Assembly: GCA_902494605.1 (NCBI GenBank)
Contig: CABUUG010000075.1
Coordinates: forward strand, 1-8,712
Direction: 5' to 3'
From: an uncultured Collinsella sp.
Lineage (GTDB): Bacteria; Actinomycetota; Coriobacteriia; Coriobacteriales; Coriobacteriaceae
DNA: 8,712 bases
In this document: positions 1 to 6,248 of the stretch, piece after piece
Position numbering within the stretch: the first letter of the stretch is position 1
Layout: every line of letters starts with the position of its first letter
The notes under the pieces: generated by a model
Told to the model about the DNA's origin: nothing
Databases searched by the model: none
What the model saw: the letters and a program-made list of their open reading frames with translations, nothing else
Program-made: the position numbers and the translations under genes

Positions 1-59
1 CAGGCCTTTTTGTTCCTTTGTGCCCTACGGCGATGCGCCGGTGTACAAGGACGATGCGA
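1..59. other. left-edge stretch downstream of prs, no gene supported
   Basis: These bases follow the prs stop codon in the minus-strand reading direction. They contain a small perfect stem, CGGCG-CAT-CGCCG, but no T-run follows it on the minus strand, so it is not a convincing terminator. A purine-rich AAAGGAACAAAAAGG (minus strand) near the window edge could be a ribosome binding site for a further downstream gene, but the window ends before any start codon. I assign no gene here. Confidence 0.4.
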
Positions 60-1046
60 CTACAGCGCAAAGTCGCCGCCGACGAGCGTGGAGACGGGCT
101 CCTCGTGGTAAACGGCGGAGATGGCCTGAGCGAACTCCTCGGCGACCGAGATGGTCTTGATCTTGCCGCCGACCTCGACAGGAATGGCGTCGGTGACGAG
201 GCACTCGACGATCGGGGCGTCGTTCAGACGCTCGATGGCCGGACCGGAGAAGATGCCGTGGGTGGCGCAGACGTAGATGTCGCCAGCGCCCATAGCCTTG
301 AGCTCCTTGACGTTGGCGCACAGGGTGCCAGCGGTGTCGATCATGTCGTCGTTGATGATGCAGGTCTTGCCCTTGATGTCACCGATGATGCCCATGACCT
401 CGGCGGCGTTGTGGCGCGGACGGCCCTTGTGGGCGATGGCCAGGTCGCAGCCGAGCATGTCGGACAGCTTCTTGGCGGCCTTGGCGCGACCCACGTCGGG
501 GGAGACGACAACCAGGTTGTCGGTGTCGAAGTGCATGTCGTTGTAGTACTGGCCAAACAGCGGCAGCGCGGACAGGTGGTTAACCGGGATATCAAAGAAG
601 CCCTGGATCTGGCCCTGGTGCAGGTCGAGGGTGATGATGCGATTGACGCCGGCGCGCTCGAGCAGGTTGGCGACGAGGCGGGCGGTGATGGGCTCGCGCG
701 GGCCGGCCTTGCGGTCCTGGCGGGCATAGCCGTAGTGGGTGATAACGGCGGTGATGGAGCGGGCGGATGCGCGCTTGGCAGCGTCGGTGGCGATGAGCAG
801 CTCCATGAGCATGTCGTTGACGTTGCCGCCGGCCACGGACTGAATCAGGAAGACGTCGGCGCCGCGGACGGTCTCGTCGTAGCGGGCGTAAATCTCACCA
901 TTGGCGAACTGCTTTAGCGTAAGGCCCGAAAGCTCGACCCCAAGGTACTCAGCAATCTTCTGAGCGAGGGGACGGTTGGAGGAACCGGAATACACGCGGA
1001 TGGACTTGCGCATATTCTCCGACTTCTCGGGATCATTAATCGGCAT
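60..1046 (-). CDS. prs: ribose-phosphate pyrophosphokinase (PRPP synthase)
   Basis: Makes 5-phosphoribosyl-1-pyrophosphate from ribose 5-phosphate and ATP in the cytoplasm, feeding purine, pyrimidine, NAD, histidine and tryptophan synthesis. The 328-residue product shows the class I Prs layout: the N-terminal SGSSNRPLAQKIAEYLG block (20-36), the flexible catalytic loop YGYARQDRK (105-113), the LDLHQGQIQGFF block with the conserved His143 (140-151), and the PRPP-binding loop CIINDDMIDTAGTL (229-242). Length is slightly above the usual 310-320, from about 11 extra N-terminal residues and a short C-terminal tail after the last helix. I chose the ATG at 1046 because AAAGGAGAA precedes it at good spacing; the internal ATG at 1013 aligns better with shorter homologues, but its GGAG lies only 3 bases away. 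A strong -10 box lies upstream. The gene follows glmU on the same strand, a common bacterial order, but a terminator separates them. Confidence 0.97.
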   Translation of the reverse strand: MPINDPEKSENMRKSIRVYSGSSNRPLAQKIAEYLGVELSGLTLKQFANGEIYARYDETVRGADVFLIQSVAGGNVNDMLMELLIATDAAKRASARSITAVITHYGYARQDRKAGPREPITARLVANLLERAGVNRIITLDLHQGQIQGFFDIPVNHLSALPLFGQYYNDMHFDTDNLVVVSPDVGRAKAAKKLSDMLGCDLAIAHKGRPRHNAAEVMGIIGDIKGKTCIINDDMIDTAGTLCANVKELKAMGAGDIYVCATHGIFSGPAIERLNDAPIVECLVTDAIPVEVGGKIKTISVAEEFAQAISAVYHEEPVSTLVGGDFAL

Positions 1047-1092
1047 TACCCTTCTCCTTTATATATCGAATGCCATATAGATGCCTTTTTGC

Positions 1093-1120
1093 ATTGTAAC
1101 CGCGCGACGGGGTTTATCGA
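1093..1120 (-). promoter_or_regulatory. sigma-70-type promoter for prs
   Basis: On the minus strand, TCGATA (1115-1120) and TACAAT (1093-1098) are separated by 16 bases, matching the -35 and -10 consensus at 4/6 and 5/6 positions. The predicted start, near 1086, would give a leader of about 40 nt ending in the AAAGGAGAA ribosome binding site of prs. It lies downstream of the glmU terminator, as expected for independent transcription of prs. The -35 is modest, so the -10 carries most of the call. Confidence 0.55.
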
Positions 1121-1186
1121 GTCTTGATAACGTCTTTACCGTCAACGGACACGAACCGACCACTCATCCGGCCGCGCAGGTCAGCA

Positions 1187-1222
1187 TAGAAAAAGGAGCC
1201 GTCCCCACGGAAGCGGCTCCTT
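1187..1222 (-). terminator. intrinsic terminator of glmU
   Basis: On the minus strand, 18 bases after the glmU stop, AAGGAGCCG (1214-1222) pairs perfectly with CGGCTCCTT (1193-1201). The 12-base loop can add three more pairs. The stem runs directly into a TTTTT tract (1190-1194). This is a textbook Rho-independent terminator. There is no T-run on the plus-strand side, so it acts in the glmU direction only. Confidence 0.9.
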
Positions 1223-1239
1223 AGATGCTTGGTAAAACG

Positions 1240-2652
1240 TTATACCTCGTCGTCCTCGTGCAGGCGGCGGCGATAATCGGCGGCCCAGCCCTCAATATTT
1301 ACCTGACGGGCGCGGCCCAGACCGAGTGCGTCTGCCGGGACCGGCTCAGTGATGACGGAGCCGGCGGCCACGAGCGCGCCGTCGCCAATCTGGGCGGGCG
1401 CGACCATCATGGTATCGGAACCGATGAAGGCATCCTTGCCGATGACGGTTTTGTGCTTGTGTACGCCGTCGTAGTTGCAGGTGATGGAGCCGGCGCCCAC
1501 GTTGACGCCGGAGCCCATGGTCGTGTCGCCGATGTAGGACAGGTGCGGCACCTTGGAGCCCTCGCCGATCGTGGACTTCTTGATCTCCACGTGCGTGCCG
1601 GCCTTGGAGCCGTCGAGCATGTGGGTACCCGGGCGCAGGTAGGCGCGCGGGCCGCAGTCGACGCCGTTCTCGATGACGGCCTCGATGGCGATGGTCTCAT
1701 CGATGATGCAGCCGCTGCCGACGGTGGTGTCGGTGAGACGGCTGTTGGGGCCGAGCTGGCACTCCTCGCCCACGGTGACGTGGCCGATCAGGTGCGTCTG
1801 CGGCCACACGACGGTGTCGCGGCCGATGGTGGCGTCGGGGCCGATCCAGGCCTGCGTGGGGTCGATGAAGGTAACGCCCTCGGCCATCCAGTGCTCGTTG
1901 ATGCGGTCGCGCGCGATGGCGGTGAGCTGCGCGAGCTGGATGCGGCTGTTGACGCCCAGGCCGTCGCGGTAGTCATCGCAGTGGAAGATGGAGACTGCCT
2001 GGCCGTGGCCCTTGAGGATCTCGAGCATGTCGGGCAGATAGTACTCGGACTGCGCGTTGTCGTTGCCGATCTCGTCAATGTGCGCGGCGAGCTGCGCGCC
2101 GTCGAAGGCGTAGCAGCCGGCGTTGCACTCGAGCAGCGTGGCGGCCTGCTCGGGTGTGCAGTCCTTCTGCTCGATGATGTGTTCGATCTGGCCGTCGGCA
2201 CCCAGCTTGATGCGGCCGTAGCCGAAGGGGTCGGGCGGGGTCATGGTCATGACGGTGCAGGCGAGCTCGCCGGTGGCGACGGTCTGCGCGAACTTGGCGA
2301 CGGTGTCGGCGGTGATGAGCGGCAGGTCGCCGTTGAGCACGACGACGGGGCCTTGCGTGATGCCGCAGGCCTCGAGCGCGACCTTCACGGCGTGACCGGT
2401 GCCCAGGCGCTCGGTCTGCTCAACGCACTCGACTTTGGTGGCGCTGTTGGCGTAGGCGCCGTCGATCAGGGCGCGCATCTCGTCGGCGTGGCTGCCGATG
2501 ACGACCACGACGCGGCTGCAGCCGGCCTTGATGGTGGCGTCGACGATCCACTGGACCATGGGCTTGCCCAGGATCTTGTGCGAAACCTTACAGTGGTTCG
2601 ACTTCATGCGGGTGCCCTCGCCGGCAGCGAGGATAATTGCGGTTGCGTCCAT
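1240..2652 (-). CDS. glmU: bifunctional UDP-N-acetylglucosamine pyrophosphorylase / glucosamine-1-phosphate N-acetyltransferase
   Basis: Catalyses the last two steps to UDP-GlcNAc, the precursor of peptidoglycan and wall polymers: acetylation of glucosamine-1-phosphate, then uridylylation. The 470-residue protein has an N-terminal nucleotidyltransferase domain with the signature LAAGEGTRMKS (8-18), LNGDLPL with the likely metal-binding Asp109, and Asn235 in GLGVNSR. The left-handed beta-helix domain starts near residue 265 and carries the RPG block (340-342), catalytic-type His370 in KVPHLSYIGD, and GAGSITCNYDG (386-396). Length matches the family (about 450-480). The ATG at 2652 is chosen because AGGAGA lies 4 bases upstream and the signature follows at once; the frame stays open upstream (to about 2862), but that part resembles nothing and runs into the opposite intergenic region. 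A terminator follows the gene. It is divergent from the ECF operon. Confidence 0.97.
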   Translation of the reverse strand: MDATAIILAAGEGTRMKSNHCKVSHKILGKPMVQWIVDATIKAGCSRVVVVIGSHADEMRALIDGAYANSATKVECVEQTERLGTGHAVKVALEACGITQGPVVVLNGDLPLITADTVAKFAQTVATGELACTVMTMTPPDPFGYGRIKLGADGQIEHIIEQKDCTPEQAATLLECNAGCYAFDGAQLAAHIDEIGNDNAQSEYYLPDMLEILKGHGQAVSIFHCDDYRDGLGVNSRIQLAQLTAIARDRINEHWMAEGVTFIDPTQAWIGPDATIGRDTVVWPQTHLIGHVTVGEECQLGPNSRLTDTTVGSGCIIDETIAIEAVIENGVDCGPRAYLRPGTHMLDGSKAGTHVEIKKSTIGEGSKVPHLSYIGDTTMGSGVNVGAGSITCNYDGVHKHKTVIGKDAFIGSDTMMVAPAQIGDGALVAAGSVITEPVPADALGLGRARQVNIEGWAADYRRRLHEDDEV

Positions 2653-2677
2653 GTGATCTCCTGTTACGTTATAGAGA

Positions 2678-2700
2678 CGTGTGTTTGGAAACGATACACG
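2678..2700. other. dyad-symmetric sequence between glmU and the ECF operon
   Basis: CGTGT (2678-2682) and ACACG (2696-2700) are inverted copies 13 bases apart. Inside them, GTTT (2683-2686) and AAAC (2689-2692) are also inverted, leaving a 2-base centre and a 3-base asymmetry (GAT). It lies in the 193-base region between divergent glmU and ecfT, inside the likely glmU leader and next to a possible ecfT promoter. It could be an operator or a leader hairpin; the sequence alone does not decide. Confidence 0.4.
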
Positions 2701-2712
2701 GCGCAATATGAT
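2686..2712 (+). promoter_or_regulatory. candidate promoter of the ECF transporter operon
   Basis: TTGGAA (2686-2691) and TATGAT (2707-2712) resemble -35 and -10 boxes, but their 15-base spacing is short for sigma-70. TATGAT is the best -10 candidate on the plus strand in this region. The leader to the ecfT start would be about 130 nt. I looked for a riboswitch there, in particular a B12-box-like sequence, and saw none. Weak call. Confidence 0.3.
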
Positions 2713-2845
2713 ACCGCAGGCATATGTTGAGCGCGTAGCGATTGGCTCATGGCGGCCGATGTCGGTGCCGCCGGCGTGGCGTTTGCGCTGCTTGCGTGCG
2801 GCGTTGGCGGTGCTGCGGAGCTGTCGTTTGAGCGAGGGGACGGGG

Positions 2846-3739
2846 GTGCCCGTGGACAACATACAAGAGGAGTTTGGCGGCGAGCCCGTCGCGGCATTCT
2901 CGATGTCGCATCCGGCTGTGCCGGCCCTCTACATGGTGCTGACGCTGGGGCTCACCATGTTCTCGATGCAGCCGGTGCTGATTGCGCTGTCACTTGCGGG
3001 CGGGCTGGCGTATGGATTTGCGACGCGCGGGGCTGCCCGCACGCTGGGCGCACTCCGCTGGCAGCTGCCGGTGATTTTGATTATCGCGCTGGTCAATCCG
3101 CTGTTTAGCGCCTCGGGCTCGACGGAGCTGTTCCGTATTGGCATGCGCGCGGTGTATCTGGAAAGCATGGTATACGGCCTGTGCATGGGCGGGCTGTTTG
3201 TGGCGAGCGTGCTGTGGTTTGAGGCCGCGGCGTCGATGCTCGAATACGACAAGGTGCTCGCGCTGCTGGGCAATGCCGCACCGGTGATTGCGCTCATGAT
3301 CTCGATGTGCATGAGGCTTATCCCGCAGTTTTTACGCCGCGGTCGTACGGTGCTGGCGGTGCAGGATGCGATTGATGTGCCGGGCCGCGTGCCCACCGAT
3401 CCCGTGCGATCGCGCCTGCGGGCGTCGAGCGTGTTGATGGGCTGGGGCATGGAAGATTCGCTGGAGCGCGCGGACGCCATGCGCTCCCGTGGGTGGGGCG
3501 CCGCGACGCGTCGAACGACGTATGCGCGGTATCGGCTGGGGCGCGGCGATGTTGCCGCGCTGGTTGGACTTGCGCTGTTTGGCATGGCCACGACGGCAGT
3601 GGCGTGGACTGCGACGATGCAGTATTCGTTTTACCCGCAACTATCGGTGCCGGCGCCGTGGCTGGGCTATGTCGTGTACGCTGCCTGGATGATGCTGCCT
3701 TGCGCGTCGCACGCGATTGATGAGAAGAGGTTTGGCTGA
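2846..3739 (+). CDS. ecfT: energy-coupling factor transporter transmembrane component (EcfT)
   Basis: Membrane scaffold of an ECF-type ABC importer, linking the ATPases to the substrate-binding S component. The protein (297 residues from GTG 2846) has hydrophobic segments near 25-60, 74-88, 106-130, 142-160, 236-257 and 272-287. It carries the coupling-helix signature SLERADAMRSRGWG (205-218), matching the conserved A-x-x-x-R-G motif that docks onto the ATPases; RLIPQFLRRGRT (157-168) corresponds to the first cytoplasmic coupling segment. FSMSHPAV (18-25) resembles the FS-x-x-HP N-terminal block of T components linked to CbrT-like S subunits (recalled, not searched). The start is uncertain: GTG 2846 has GAGGGGA a few bases upstream; GTG 2852 and ATG 2903 are alternatives, the latter without a ribosome binding site. 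The frame is open back to 2681, but that stretch is Arg-rich and unlike the family. The stop overlaps the next ATG by one base, indicating translational coupling. Confidence 0.88.
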   Translation: MPVDNIQEEFGGEPVAAFSMSHPAVPALYMVLTLGLTMFSMQPVLIALSLAGGLAYGFATRGAARTLGALRWQLPVILIIALVNPLFSASGSTELFRIGMRAVYLESMVYGLCMGGLFVASVLWFEAAASMLEYDKVLALLGNAAPVIALMISMCMRLIPQFLRRGRTVLAVQDAIDVPGRVPTDPVRSRLRASSVLMGWGMEDSLERADAMRSRGWGAATRRTTYARYRLGRGDVAALVGLALFGMATTAVAWTATMQYSFYPQLSVPAPWLGYVVYAAWMMLPCASHAIDEKRFG

Positions 3740-5382
3740 TGGCTCGGTTGGATAGGAGCTCGGCGGCGGGTGTGGCATATGGCTCGGCCGCGCCGGCGAT
3801 TGAGGTGCGAGGCCTTAGTTTTGCCTATCCCGGGGCCGAGGCACCGGTGCTCGAGGGGCTTGATTGGCGTGTTTCCCAAGGTGCGTTTGCACTGCTTGTT
3901 GGCGGTACCGGTTCGGGCAAGTCGACGCTGCTGTCGCTGCTCAAGCCCGAGATCGCGCCGGCGGGTACGCGCTCCGGCGAGCTGCGCGTGCTGGGCGAGC
4001 CCGTCGCCGACATGGATGTGCGGGCATCGGCGGAGCGCGTGGGCTATGTGTTCCAGGATCCCGAGAACCAGATCGTGTGCGAAACCGTGTGGCACGAGAT
4101 GGCGTTTGGTCTGGAAAACTTGGGGCTAGCGCGTGATGAGATGCGCCGTCGCGTATCTGAGACCAGCTATTTCTTTGGGCTGGAAGATTGGCTCCACCGC
4201 GACACCGATACGCTTTCGGGCGGGCGCAAACAGCTGCTGTCGCTGGCGGCTGTGCTGGCATTACGCCCGCGCGTGCTGCTGCTCGACGAGCCCACGTCTC
4301 AGCTCGATCCCGTTGCTGAGAAGAATTTCCTGCACGCGCTGTTTCGTGTGAATCGCGAGCTGGGCTGCACTGTTGTTGTGGCGACGCATCAGCCGCGCCC
4401 AATGCTCGAATACGCGACGCGTGCGTACCGGATTGAGGACGGTCGCGTGCGCGAGGTGGCGGATATGGCTTCTTTGGGACGCCGAGAATCGCTGTTTTCC
4501 GATGACATGTTGGGGTGGGGTGCCATCCGATGTGCAAAAAACGGAGTATTCAGCAGGCGTGAGGACAATTTGGGCTCTCTGGAGCCGCCCGGGGACGTAT
4601 CGAGCGCGAAAAAAAGTTCAGAATTGGACAAATCGTCCGAATTTGTGGCGCAAACGTCGCTCGAGAATGGCTCGGAAGCCTTCCCGCGCACGGATGGAAG
4701 CAGAATACTCCAAAAAATGCACGGCGGGTCGGCTACCACCCTGTCGGAAGGCTGGTTTCGCTACGATCGCGCGGGCGGTTGGGTGCTGCGCGGGCTCGAC
4801 GTGGCGTTTTCGGCCGGTGCGGTGCATGCGATCGTGGGCGGCAACGGATGCGGTAAGTCGACGATACTCTCGGTGCTGGCGAAGACCGCCAAGCTGCAGC
4901 GCGGCCGCATGGTGCGCGGAGCGGCCTCGGCGGCGCTGCTGCCTCAGAATCCCAAAGCATTGCTGGTTGCCGATACGGTTCGCGACGAGCTGATGGAATG
5001 GGCTTCGACCTGCGGATATGACGAGACCGTGGCGCGGGAGCGTGCGGCGAGCTTGGGGTTGTCGGGTCTGGATGGACGCCATCCGTACGATCTTTCGGGC
5101 GGGCAGCGTCAACTGCTTGCATTGGCAAAACTGCTGCTAATCGGCCCCGAACTGCTATTGCTCGATGAGCCCACCAAGGGTCTAGACCTGTTCAGCCGCC
5201 GCATCATCGCCCGCGCCCTGCGTGACCATGCGAAGGCTGGCGGCACCGTCATCATGGCTACGCACGATTTGGACTTTGCCGAGCAGGTAGCCGACGACGT
5301 CGCCATGATGTTTGACGGCGAGATTGCCTGCATGGAGCCGCCGGCCGACTTCTTTGCCGACAACGTGTTCTATAGGGCGTGA
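3739..5382 (+). CDS. ecfA: fused ECF transporter ATPase with two ABC domains
   Basis: Energises the ECF importer. Most ECF systems use two ATPases, EcfA1 and EcfA2; here both lie in one 547-residue chain. Domain 1: Walker A GGTGSGKST (55-63), Q-loop Q106 in FQDPENQ, signature LSGGRKQ (159-165), Walker B VLLLDEP (179-185), H-loop H217. Domain 2: Walker A GGNGCGKST (367-375), signature LSGGQRQ (452-458), Walker B LLLLDEP with D476/E477, H-loop H509. All key catalytic residues are present in both halves, so both sites may be active. The linker (about 245-335) is odd: polar, Ser-rich, lower in GC, and built from a nested inverted repeat listed separately. Start ATG 3739 overlaps the ecfT stop. 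The S-component gene follows 4 bases after the stop. Relatives include CbrV/YkoD-type double ATPases; the substrate cannot be read from this subunit. Confidence 0.93.
   Translation: MARLDRSSAAGVAYGSAAPAIEVRGLSFAYPGAEAPVLEGLDWRVSQGAFALLVGGTGSGKSTLLSLLKPEIAPAGTRSGELRVLGEPVADMDVRASAERVGYVFQDPENQIVCETVWHEMAFGLENLGLARDEMRRRVSETSYFFGLEDWLHRDTDTLSGGRKQLLSLAAVLALRPRVLLLDEPTSQLDPVAEKNFLHALFRVNRELGCTVVVATHQPRPMLEYATRAYRIEDGRVREVADMASLGRRESLFSDDMLGWGAIRCAKNGVFSRREDNLGSLEPPGDVSSAKKSSELDKSSEFVAQTSLENGSEAFPRTDGSRILQKMHGGSATTLSEGWFRYDRAGGWVLRGLDVAFSAGAVHAIVGGNGCGKSTILSVLAKTAKLQRGRMVRGAASAALLPQNPKALLVADTVRDELMEWASTCGYDETVARERAASLGLSGLDGRHPYDLSGGQRQLLALAKLLLIGPELLLLDEPTKGLDLFSRRIIARALRDHAKAGGTVIMATHDLDFAEQVADDVAMMFDGEIACMEPPADFFADNVFYRA
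4513..4741. repeat. nested imperfect palindrome inserted in frame in the ecfA linker
   Basis: Two arms face each other across this stretch. GTGCA (4532-4536) mirrors TGCAC (4718-4722), and GGAGTATTCAGC (4543-4554) mirrors GCAGAATACTCC (4700-4711) with one mismatch. Between them both arms have an A-run on the plus strand (4536-4541 and 4712-4717), so that part is not complementary. Weaker symmetry continues outward: GGGTGG (4513-4518) against CCACCC (4736-4741). Inward, TCGAGCG (4600-4606) mirrors CGCTCGA (4658-4664), and the centre is a hairpin, GAATTGGAC (4621-4629) with GTCCGAATT (4635-4643). The block is AT-richer than the gene around it, stays open in the ecfA frame and encodes the linker of residues 259-335. 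I see no transposase and no clear target duplication. It resembles a MITE or palindromic element; identity as a multi-copy repeat is unproven. Confidence 0.55.
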
Positions 5383-5386
5383 TGGG

Positions 5387-6100
5387 ATGACGGACTGTCG
5401 TTTCTCGCGTTTGCTTGCAAAACTGGAGATCTCGCTGTTGTTGGCGGTGCCGGCGGTAATGGCTGCGGCGTTGCTGGCGGGTGTTGAGCAGGCGGCGCTT
5501 GCCATGCTTGTCGTGGTGGCGCTGGTGCTCGCGCTGTTCTTTGCGGGTTACGAGGCATCTCGTCCGGGATTGCGCCAGATTATGCCCACGCTGGTGCTGG
5601 CGGCGCTGGCGGCGGCGGGGCGCATCCTGTTTGGGCCCATTCCCGACTTTAAGCCGGTGAGCGCCATCGCCATTATCGCGGGGGCGACGCTTGGTCGCCG
5701 CAACGGTTTTATGGTTGGCGCGCTGGCGGCGCTGACCAGCAATTTCTTTTTTGGACAGGGCATGTGGACGCCGTGGCAGATGTATGCCTGGGGGCTCGTG
5801 GGATACGTTGGCGGTGCGCTGGCGTATGCGGGTGCGTTCGACCGCGCCGACGGCACCGTGCGCATGCCAGCGCTGCTGGCGTACGGCTTTGCGTCGGGCC
5901 TGCTCTATGGCGTCGTGATCAACGCGTATGACATCATTGGATTTGTACGGCCGCTTACTTGGGCGGGTGCCGTGGCACGTCTTGCCACGGCGGTGCCGTT
6001 CGATATCACGCACGGCCTTGCGACCTGCGTGTTTTTGGCCGCCTTGTACAAGCCTTGGTGCCGTCGCATTAACCGTGTCGTCGTGAAATACGGACTGTAG
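5387..6100 (+). CDS. ECF transporter substrate-binding (S) component
   Basis: Integral membrane protein that captures the transported vitamin or nutrient and docks on EcfT. The 237-residue product is almost wholly hydrophobic, with about six membrane segments (roughly 12-32, 36-54, 64-82, 92-120, 130-150, 162-185, plus a last one near 195-222), a basic C-terminal tail, and the central motif FGQGMWTPWQMYAWG (122-136). I associate that motif with the ECF_trnsprt/CbrT-like S-component family. Members of that family have been linked to cobalamin transport, but substrate assignment within it is unreliable, and I see no riboswitch or pathway gene nearby to settle it. Start ATG 5387 lies 4 bases after the ecfA stop; its ribosome binding site is weak, suggesting coupled translation. 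It is the last gene of the T-A-A-S operon. Confidence 0.85.
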   Translation: MTDCRFSRLLAKLEISLLLAVPAVMAAALLAGVEQAALAMLVVVALVLALFFAGYEASRPGLRQIMPTLVLAALAAAGRILFGPIPDFKPVSAIAIIAGATLGRRNGFMVGALAALTSNFFFGQGMWTPWQMYAWGLVGYVGGALAYAGAFDRADGTVRMPALLAYGFASGLLYGVVINAYDIIGFVRPLTWAGAVARLATAVPFDITHGLATCVFLAALYKPWCRRINRVVVKYGL

Positions 6101-6124
6101 GGCATTTCGCGTTCCCACACGAAC

Positions 6125-6187
6125 TTGCGGTGGAATAGTTCTCGTTTTTGGCTATTTGCTGCCCAAACAGGAACTACTCCACCGCAA
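6125..6187. repeat. long imperfect palindrome between convergent ecfS and xth
   Basis: TTGCGGTGGAATAGTTC (6125-6141) is mirrored by GAACTACTCCACCGCAA (6171-6187) with 16 of 17 positions matching. Pairing resumes further in between GTTT and AAAC segments, leaving a loop of about 10 bases (CTATTTGCTG). No T-run follows on either strand, so it is not a standard terminator, although it could block read-through or stabilise both 3' ends. Its length and near-perfect arms suggest a dispersed palindromic repeat of the REP or MITE kind, which is inference from one copy. Confidence 0.75.
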
Positions 6188-6193
6188 CTTATA

Positions 6194-6233
6194 GGGGGAG
6201 AGGGGTCACATGATCTGTTTTCCTCTGTCCCCC
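6194..6233. repeat. second palindrome, G-run/C-run hairpin
   Basis: GGGGGA (6194-6199) pairs with TCCCCC (6228-6233), and GAGG (6200-6203) pairs with CCTC (6222-6225), with a 2-base bulge (TG) and an 18-base loop. It starts 6 bases after the previous palindrome ends, so the two make a tandem. No T-run follows on either strand. It may help end transcription of the two converging genes or be part of the same repeat unit. Confidence 0.6.
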
Positions 6234-6248
6234 AGGAATTGCTTGGCG

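Noticed and set aside
1..59. CGGCG-CAT-CGCCG stem as a prs terminator
   Set aside because: Only 5 bp with a 3-base loop and no T-tract on the minus strand.
18..917. Long open frame on the plus strand opposite prs
   Set aside because: It is the mirror of a well-conserved gene in GC-rich DNA, rich in Val, Gly, Asp and Ala with no recognisable motif and no convincing ribosome binding site.
1225..2730. 501-codon open frame opposite glmU
   Set aside because: Composition (Gly, Val, Ala, Asp-heavy) is what antisense of a GC-rich gene gives. glmU on the other strand carries full catalytic motifs, a ribosome binding site and a terminator.
2681..2845. Longer N-terminus for EcfT from ATG 2681
   Set aside because: Arg-rich and unlike T components; no ribosome binding site at 2681, while GTG 2846 has GAGGGGA upstream.
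2653..2845. Possible riboswitch (cobalamin or other vitamin) ahead of the ECF operon
   Set aside because: I could not find a B12-box-like core or any other leader motif I recognise. A covariance-model search would settle it.
2653..2862. N-terminal extension of glmU by about 70 residues
   Set aside because: The ATG at 2652 has a good AGGAGA and directly precedes the family signature. The extension is basic, has no family match and overlaps the divergent intergenic region.
4513..4741. A separate small gene on the minus strand within the ecfA linker
   Set aside because: A frame is open there, but it has no ribosome binding site or recognisable protein signal; the inverted-repeat structure explains the odd composition better.
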